DNA of 37,873 nucleotides from Bacteroidota bacterium. GTDB taxonomy: Bacteria > Bacteroidota > Bacteroidia > Cytophagales > Cyclobacteriaceae. The stretch spans positions 1-37,873 of the forward strand of contig JAFDZA010000012.1 of assembly GCA_018267135.1 (NCBI GenBank). The letters run 5' to 3'. The notes under the pieces were generated by a model. That model saw only the letters and a program-made list of their open reading frames with translations, did not search any database and had not been told where the DNA came from. This document shows, piece by piece, positions 33,353 to 37,873 of the stretch. The position numbers and the translations under genes were made by a program. The first letter of the stretch is position 1, and each line of letters begins with the position of its first letter.

Positions 33353-34410
33353 TAAAAGAGAGAATAGGCCCCGCCTTTTCGGAAAGCGCTTAAGTTAAAA
33401 GAGGGCATTTTTTTTTCGTCAAAATATTTCTTTTTAGAGATGTTGAATAGCTGATGAATGGCCTCGGCTATTTTACCATCGCCATGCATTCGTCTGCCAA
33501 ACTGCGAATCGTTTACGCTTCCCCCATGCAGAGAGCAGATTTGGTTCCATACCTTTTCGAAACGATCAGGAAAATTTTTTAGGAGCCAGTCTTCAAAAAT
33601 TTTTCCTATGGAACCATTGAGCCGCACAATGGTTAATCCGGCAGTTAGCGCCCCGTGGTTGGCCGCGACCTTCAGCACGGAGGGAATTTCGTGATGGTTT
33701 AATCCGGGAATAATTGGGGCATTCATGATGCCAACAGGGATACCTGCCTTCGAAAGTGCCTCTATTGTTTTTAGCCTTTTTATGGCGCTGGCTGTGCGAG
33801 GCTCCATCTGCCTTCGCAAATTTTCATTTAAAGTAGTAACCGAAATCATAACGTGCACCAGGTTGTCCTTTGCCAAGTCTTGAAGCAGATCAATATCGCG
33901 GGTAATCAATCCGTTTTTTGTAATGATGCCTACCGGATGCCGATACATGGCCAGTACCGTTAAGAGCTGCCGGGTAATTTCTAATTTTCGTTCTTGCGGT
34001 TGGTAACAATCGGTATTACCACTGAGCATAATAGGCGACACTTTCCAGTTTTTATGAAGCAATTGTTGTTCTAATATTTTTGCTGCATTTTTTTTAACGA
34101 TAATTTTGCTTTCAAAATCAAGCCCTGCACTCAATCCATAATACTCGTGGGTGTTGCGGGCATAACAATAAATGCAGCCGTGCTCGCAGCCCTGATACGG
34201 ATTCATGGAATACTGGGCCGCCAAGTCGGGGCTTTCTACTTTATTGATAATTTTTTTAGGGGTTTCAAAAAATAATTGTGTAGTCGGGTTTTCCAGAATG
34301 GGTTCATCAAGCCCTTCTATGTGCTCGGCTACATATTCCGCCTTCAAAAAAGGGTTGCCTGTTTTTATCTGCGCTCCCCGGCCGCTGAAATAACTATCTT
34401 CGTTTTTCAT
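33352..34410 (-). CDS. PA0069-family radical SAM protein
   Basis: 352 residues from ATG 34410 (MKNEDSYFSGRGAQIKTGNPF). The iron-sulfur cluster motif GCEHGCIYCYARN supplies Cys75, Cys79 and Cys82 (CxxxCxxC). The partial TIM barrel is recognisable (SGNTDCYQPQERKLEITRQLL, ITKNGLITRDIDLL, MNAPIIPGLN). The motif NPYQGCEHGCIYCYAR and length fit the PA0069/SPL-related family, whose members include homologues of spore photoproduct lyase. A DNA-repair role is sometimes proposed but not established. It is divergent from the PLP enzyme gene with 27 bases between starts. Confidence 0.92.
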   Translation of the reverse strand: MKNEDSYFSGRGAQIKTGNPFLKAEYVAEHIEGLDEPILENPTTQLFFETPKKIINKVESPDLAAQYSMNPYQGCEHGCIYCYARNTHEYYGLSAGLDFESKIIVKKNAAKILEQQLLHKNWKVSPIMLSGNTDCYQPQERKLEITRQLLTVLAMYRHPVGIITKNGLITRDIDLLQDLAKDNLVHVMISVTTLNENLRRQMEPRTASAIKRLKTIEALSKAGIPVGIMNAPIIPGLNHHEIPSVLKVAANHGALTAGLTIVRLNGSIGKIFEDWLLKNFPDRFEKVWNQICSLHGGSVNDSQFGRRMHGDGKIAEAIHQLFNISKKKYFDEKKMPSFNLSAFRKGGAYSLF

Positions 34411-34437
34411 TCATCAAATTTACTAATTTATTTAGCA

Positions 34438-35313
34438 TTGCTTCAATATAACGAAACACCTGTAATACCAATAGAAAATGATATATTTAAAGTATCGAAA
34501 CTAACTATTTTAGTAAAAAGAGAAGACCAGAATCACCACTTGGTAAGTGGCAACAAGTGGTGGAAATTAAAATATAACCTCGAAGAAGCGCAACGGCTTG
34601 GCCACGATACACTGCTTACATTTGGCGGAGCGTTTTCTAATCACATTTTTGCTACGGCAGCGGCAGCCCGCGACCAGGGCTTTAAAAGCATAGGTCTTAT
34701 TCGTGGAGAAAAAATTTTGCCATTAAATACCACCCTGTCTTTTGCCGAGAGTTGTGGTATGCAACTTCATTTTATTTCGCGCACAGAGTATCGCAACAAA
34801 ACCACACCCGAATTTAAGGAGGAGTTGCGCTCACGTTTTGGAAATTTTTATCTGATACCGGAAGGAGGAACAAATGCGCTGGCCGTTAGAGGCTGTGCAG
34901 CGTTTGCCAAAGAAAAAATAGCTCCTTTAAAATGCAATTATGTTTGCCTGCCGGTAGGCACCGGAGGCACCACGGCCGGTCTCGTTTCCGGTTTATCCGG
35001 ACCAACACAGATAATAGGTTTTCCGGTTTTAAAGAACGGAAGTTTTTTAGAAGAAGAAATTAAAACTCACCTCAAACATTTCTCATTTTGTAATTGGCAT
35101 TTACAGACGGAGTATCACTTTGGGGGGTATGCCAAAACGACATCTGTCTTGCTGGAATTTATTCACGAAATGGAAAAAAGCAATTTGCCGCTAGATCCGG
35201 TTTATACCGGCAAAATGGTTTATGGAATTTTTGATTTGGCACGAAAAGGTTTTTTTCCTTCGGGATCAACCGTGCTGGCTATACATACGGGGGGGTTGCA
35301 AACAATCCAATGA
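34438..35313 (+). CDS. PLP-dependent ACC deaminase/D-cysteine desulfhydrase-family enzyme
   Basis: 291 residues from a TTG at 34438 (MLQYNETPVIPIEN). The frame is open upstream to 34276, but that would overlap the radical SAM gene on the other strand. The PLP-lysine site is SGNKWWKLKYN with Lys40, then TFGGAFSNHIFATAAAA (cofactor-phosphate loop), EGGTNALAVRGCAAF and CLPVGTGGTTAGLVSG. This is the fold of 1-aminocyclopropane-1-carboxylate deaminase and D-cysteine desulfhydrase (tryptophan synthase beta superfamily). The sequence does not decide between the two activities. It is convergent with murF-alr, one base apart, so the two transcripts must share termination. Confidence 0.9.
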   Translation: MLQYNETPVIPIENDIFKVSKLTILVKREDQNHHLVSGNKWWKLKYNLEEAQRLGHDTLLTFGGAFSNHIFATAAAARDQGFKSIGLIRGEKILPLNTTLSFAESCGMQLHFISRTEYRNKTTPEFKEELRSRFGNFYLIPEGGTNALAVRGCAAFAKEKIAPLKCNYVCLPVGTGGTTAGLVSGLSGPTQIIGFPVLKNGSFLEEEIKTHLKHFSFCNWHLQTEYHFGGYAKTTSVLLEFIHEMEKSNLPLDPVYTGKMVYGIFDLARKGFFPSGSTVLAIHTGGLQTIQ

Positions 35314-35314
35314 A

Positions 35315-37750
35315 TCAAATACCTTCCGAAGTAAAAACCCGCTTCACCCGCGAACTTGTATTGGTTAGAATTTCGTACGGAATCGTTTCTATTTTTTCAG
35401 CAACTTCCTGTATGGGCAGTCCATTTCCAAAAACAATAACCTCATCTCCTTCGCGGGCTTCTATTCCGCTAATGTTTACCATCGTCATATCCATACACAC
35501 ATTGCCCACAACAGGCGCTTTTTTTCCGTTTACCAAAACACTTCCCTTTCCCCGACTAAAACTCCGGCTAAACCCATCGGCATAGCCGATGGCGATGGTG
35601 GCAATGGTTATTTCGTTTTCAGTTTTTCCTTTTCGCCCATAGCCCACAGTTTCGTTGGGCTTTATTTTTTTTATTTGCGAAATAACCGTTTTTAAGGTAA
35701 CGGCTGGTTGCAGGGTATAAGCCCCTCCTTCCGAAGGATCAATCCCGTATAAACCAATACCCAGGCGCACCATTTCCATTTGCAAATGGGGCAACCGGAT
35801 GATACCAGCCGAATTTAAAATATGCCGGATTGGCTTAATTTTTAATTCAGCCGCAATAACCTGATACATTTTTTGAAAACGATCGGCTTGTTCTTTCGTA
35901 AAATCATCGTACAAGGCTTCGTCTGAAGCGGACAGGTGCGAGAATACCGAAGCAATATGGATGTTCGGGTTTTTCTTTAAGAGATCAATAGTTTCAGAAA
36001 GCTCGCTTTCGGCTAAGCCCAGCCGGTGCATACCGGTTTCTAATTCTAAATGAATGGTCGCTTTTCGGTTTTGTAAAAAGTGCGCAAAACGATTCAGTAA
36101 TTTCAGCGAAAACATAACCGGCTCCAGCTTGTAGGCCAACAGCGATTCAAAACTTTCTTCCGCAGCGTTCATTACTAAAATGGGTATGCTAATATTTTTT
36201 TTGCGCAGATCCACCCCCTCATCCGTATAAGCTACACCCAGATAATCTACTTTATGATATTGCAAAAGACCGGCTACTTCTTCGCTGCCGCTGCCGTAGG
36301 CAAAGGCTTTTACCATGGCCATGAGTTTTACTCCCGGTTTTAATTTGGATTTGAACCAATTGAGATTATGCACCAACTTACTTAAGTCGATTTCCATTAC
36401 CGTACCATGATTTTTCCGTTGCAGACGCTGAATAATCTTTTCAAATTGAAAAATACGTGCTCCTTTTATCAGGATAATTTCATTGTCGAACGAATGCAGA
36501 TCGTGTTGTTTCAAAAAGTCATCGGTAGAAGGATAAAAAAACTTTTCTTCTTTTGTTAAAAACAAAAGTCTCGTCTCAAAAAATATTTTCCCGATTAAAA
36601 TGATTTTTGATAAGTGATGCTGTCCTACCAACTCATCTATTTTTTTAATCAACTCGTTAGGCTCCAGCCCCGATTGCAGCACATCCGATAAAATAATGGT
36701 TTTCTTTTTTTTCTGCTGCCCGGCCAAAAAATCTAAACTGATCTGCAACCCGCCCAGGTCATTGTTGTAAGTATCGTCTAGGAGCAGGCAACGGTTAATT
36801 CCTTCTTTCAACTCTAAGCGCATAGAGACGGGCTGCAACGCAAGAACCCGCTGCTGAATAACGACCGGATCGTATCCCCAAAACAACATTAACGCAATGC
36901 AATGAAAACAATTTTCTAACGAAGCTTTGTCTGAAAACGGAAGCGAGAGAAAAAACGAATGTTGATTATGAGACACCCGAAAGCCGGAATTTTCGGGTTC
37001 TATTTTTACATCAGCCTCTGCTTGTACAGCCCAGGTAAACGAAGGAAGATGAGCTTCTGCAACGGCACGCTCAATATCCTTGTGATTTTTGCAGAACAAC
37101 AAAGTGTTGCTGTTTTTAAACAGCAACAGCTTCTCATTAATTTTTTGAATACGACTTTCAAACCCTTCATCGTGTGCCGAACCGATATTAGTAAAAATAC
37201 CGATGGTGGGTTTAATGACTCGCTCCAGTTTTTCAATCTCAGCCGGCTTAGAAGTACCGGCTTCAAAAATACCCAGAGTATGGTGTTCATCCATCCCCCA
37301 AACGGACAAAGGCACCCCTACTTGCGAATTATAACTACCCGGATTTTTTACAATCCGATAATCAGCCGAGAGCAACTGGTATAACCATTCTTTCACGATG
37401 GTCTTTCCATTACTCCCGGTAATTCCGATCACCGGTAAATTAAATTTTGCACGATGGGCACAGACAATATTTTGCAAAGCTGAAAGAGACGAACCAACCC
37501 GCAGGAAATTGGCCTCATTATATTTTACGGGATTAATATTTTTTTCAACGACAAATTGCCTCAGCCCTAATTCATAAAGTTCGTCAATATACCGATGGCC
37601 ATCATGGCGATCGCCTGAAATGGCGAAGAAAACAGATTCGTTGCTGATCAATACCTTGCGGCTGTCTATAACCAAATTTTGAACAAGCCGGTTACGGTAT
37701 AGCTGAAGAATTTTTCCGGAGGTAATTAGCTCAAGGTCTGAAAACTGCAT
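35315..37750 (-). CDS. murF-alr: Bifunctional MurF ligase/alanine racemase fusion
   Basis: 811 residues from ATG 37750. The N-terminal half (about 1-450) is MurF, UDP-MurNAc-tripeptide--D-Ala-D-Ala ligase: ATP loop VIGITGSNGKTIVKEW with Lys116, KNPGSYNSQVGVPLS, EAGTSKPAEI and DDTYNNDLGG. The C-terminal half (about 455-811) is alanine racemase: MAMVKAFAYGSG with the PLP-binding Lys481, the catalytic Tyr723 in AIGYADG, and NVCMDMTMV. One polypeptide makes D-alanine and attaches D-Ala-D-Ala to the peptidoglycan precursor. The fusion is known in Bacteroidota. The gene ends one base from the convergent PLP enzyme gene. Confidence 0.97.
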   Translation of the reverse strand: MQFSDLELITSGKILQLYRNRLVQNLVIDSRKVLISNESVFFAISGDRHDGHRYIDELYELGLRQFVVEKNINPVKYNEANFLRVGSSLSALQNIVCAHRAKFNLPVIGITGSNGKTIVKEWLYQLLSADYRIVKNPGSYNSQVGVPLSVWGMDEHHTLGIFEAGTSKPAEIEKLERVIKPTIGIFTNIGSAHDEGFESRIQKINEKLLLFKNSNTLLFCKNHKDIERAVAEAHLPSFTWAVQAEADVKIEPENSGFRVSHNQHSFFLSLPFSDKASLENCFHCIALMLFWGYDPVVIQQRVLALQPVSMRLELKEGINRCLLLDDTYNNDLGGLQISLDFLAGQQKKKKTIILSDVLQSGLEPNELIKKIDELVGQHHLSKIILIGKIFFETRLLFLTKEEKFFYPSTDDFLKQHDLHSFDNEIILIKGARIFQFEKIIQRLQRKNHGTVMEIDLSKLVHNLNWFKSKLKPGVKLMAMVKAFAYGSGSEEVAGLLQYHKVDYLGVAYTDEGVDLRKKNISIPILVMNAAEESFESLLAYKLEPVMFSLKLLNRFAHFLQNRKATIHLELETGMHRLGLAESELSETIDLLKKNPNIHIASVFSHLSASDEALYDDFTKEQADRFQKMYQVIAAELKIKPIRHILNSAGIIRLPHLQMEMVRLGIGLYGIDPSEGGAYTLQPAVTLKTVISQIKKIKPNETVGYGRKGKTENEITIATIAIGYADGFSRSFSRGKGSVLVNGKKAPVVGNVCMDMTMVNISGIEAREGDEVIVFGNGLPIQEVAEKIETIPYEILTNTSSRVKRVFTSEGI

Positions 37751-37772
37751 TTTCTAAGTTCAACTAATAAGT

Positions 37773-37846
37773 GCAACACAAGGGGTTGAAAGAAGGGAAG
37801 ATTTCTCCTCCCTTCAATTGACCGAAGTTAATTAAACTTGTGTTGC
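37773..37846. repeat. Long imperfect hairpin upstream of murF-alr
   Basis: GCAACACAAG (37773-37782) pairs exactly with CTTGTGTTGC (37837-37846), and within it TTGAA/TTCAA and AAGGGA/TCCCTT elements can also pair. It lies upstream of the murF-alr start and at the window edge. It may be a terminator of an off-window gene, or a leader structure; I cannot decide. Confidence 0.45.
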
Positions 37847-37873
37847 GATGACAAATTATAAACAACTGGGTCA

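Noticed and set aside
36959..37384. 141-residue open frame antisense to murF
   Set aside because: Entirely within the MurF ATP-binding region on the other strand; sequence looks like a reverse shadow.

Overview
The window looks like chromosomal DNA of a Bacteroidota bacterium, most likely from the Cytophagales. The evidence is gene content: a MurF-alanine racemase fusion, a GldJ-like gliding-motility lipoprotein, a DUF4175-type coiled-coil protein, a PG_1098-like methyltransferase, a PadR plus FtsX-type permease pair, and a YbeY with the Bacteroidota-style HGVLHLCGYKD motif. There are no convincing Shine-Dalgarno sequences, several TTG/GTG starts, and -7 elements of the TAnnTTTG type. I found no tRNA, rRNA, CRISPR array, insertion sequence or phage gene, and no gap over 300 bases without a gene.

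Layout. 1-2336 (minus): a secreted M20 peptidase cut off by the window edge, and a membrane-anchored coiled-coil/helix-hairpin-helix protein. 2442-5491 (plus): a PadR regulator with a perfect palindrome at its start, overlapping a large MacB/FtsX-type permease. 5613-8074 (plus): a DNA alkylation-repair cluster of AraC-MGMT fusion, 2OG-Fe(II) oxygenase, a free-standing Ada N-terminal-like domain and an AlkB homologue. Two related palindromes flank this cluster. 8131-9514: a class I methyltransferase and a small membrane protein. 9642-15954: mfd, the gldJ-like gene, comF (minus), an AhpD-like protein and a conserved small protein.

16055-24580 (plus) is a tightly packed run: DUF4175 protein, RsbW-like ATPase, ybeY, mnmG, methyltransferase, Ig-like lipoprotein. 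Genes overlap or abut, except for a 67-base gap before mnmG that holds two near-perfect parS-like ParB sites. About 4.4 kb further on, an A-rich gap (24581-24757) carries three DnaA-box-like 9-mers. Together they raise the possibility of an origin-proximal location, but local gene orientation does not support an origin there.

24758-26599 encodes a TPR protein. 26622-33273 (minus) holds a polytopic membrane protein with a His-rich loop, then a CzcCBA-type divalent-metal efflux operon led by a small His-rich protein with a good Bacteroidota promoter. 33352-37750 holds a PA0069-type radical SAM protein (minus), a PLP-dependent deaminase/desulfhydrase (plus) and murF-alr (minus).

Most genes are recognisable. 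The less ordinary signals are the split Ada arrangement with a missing zinc-ligand cysteine, the parS-like pair between ybeY and mnmG, the DnaA-box-like cluster, and several precise palindromes and hairpins in intergenic DNA.
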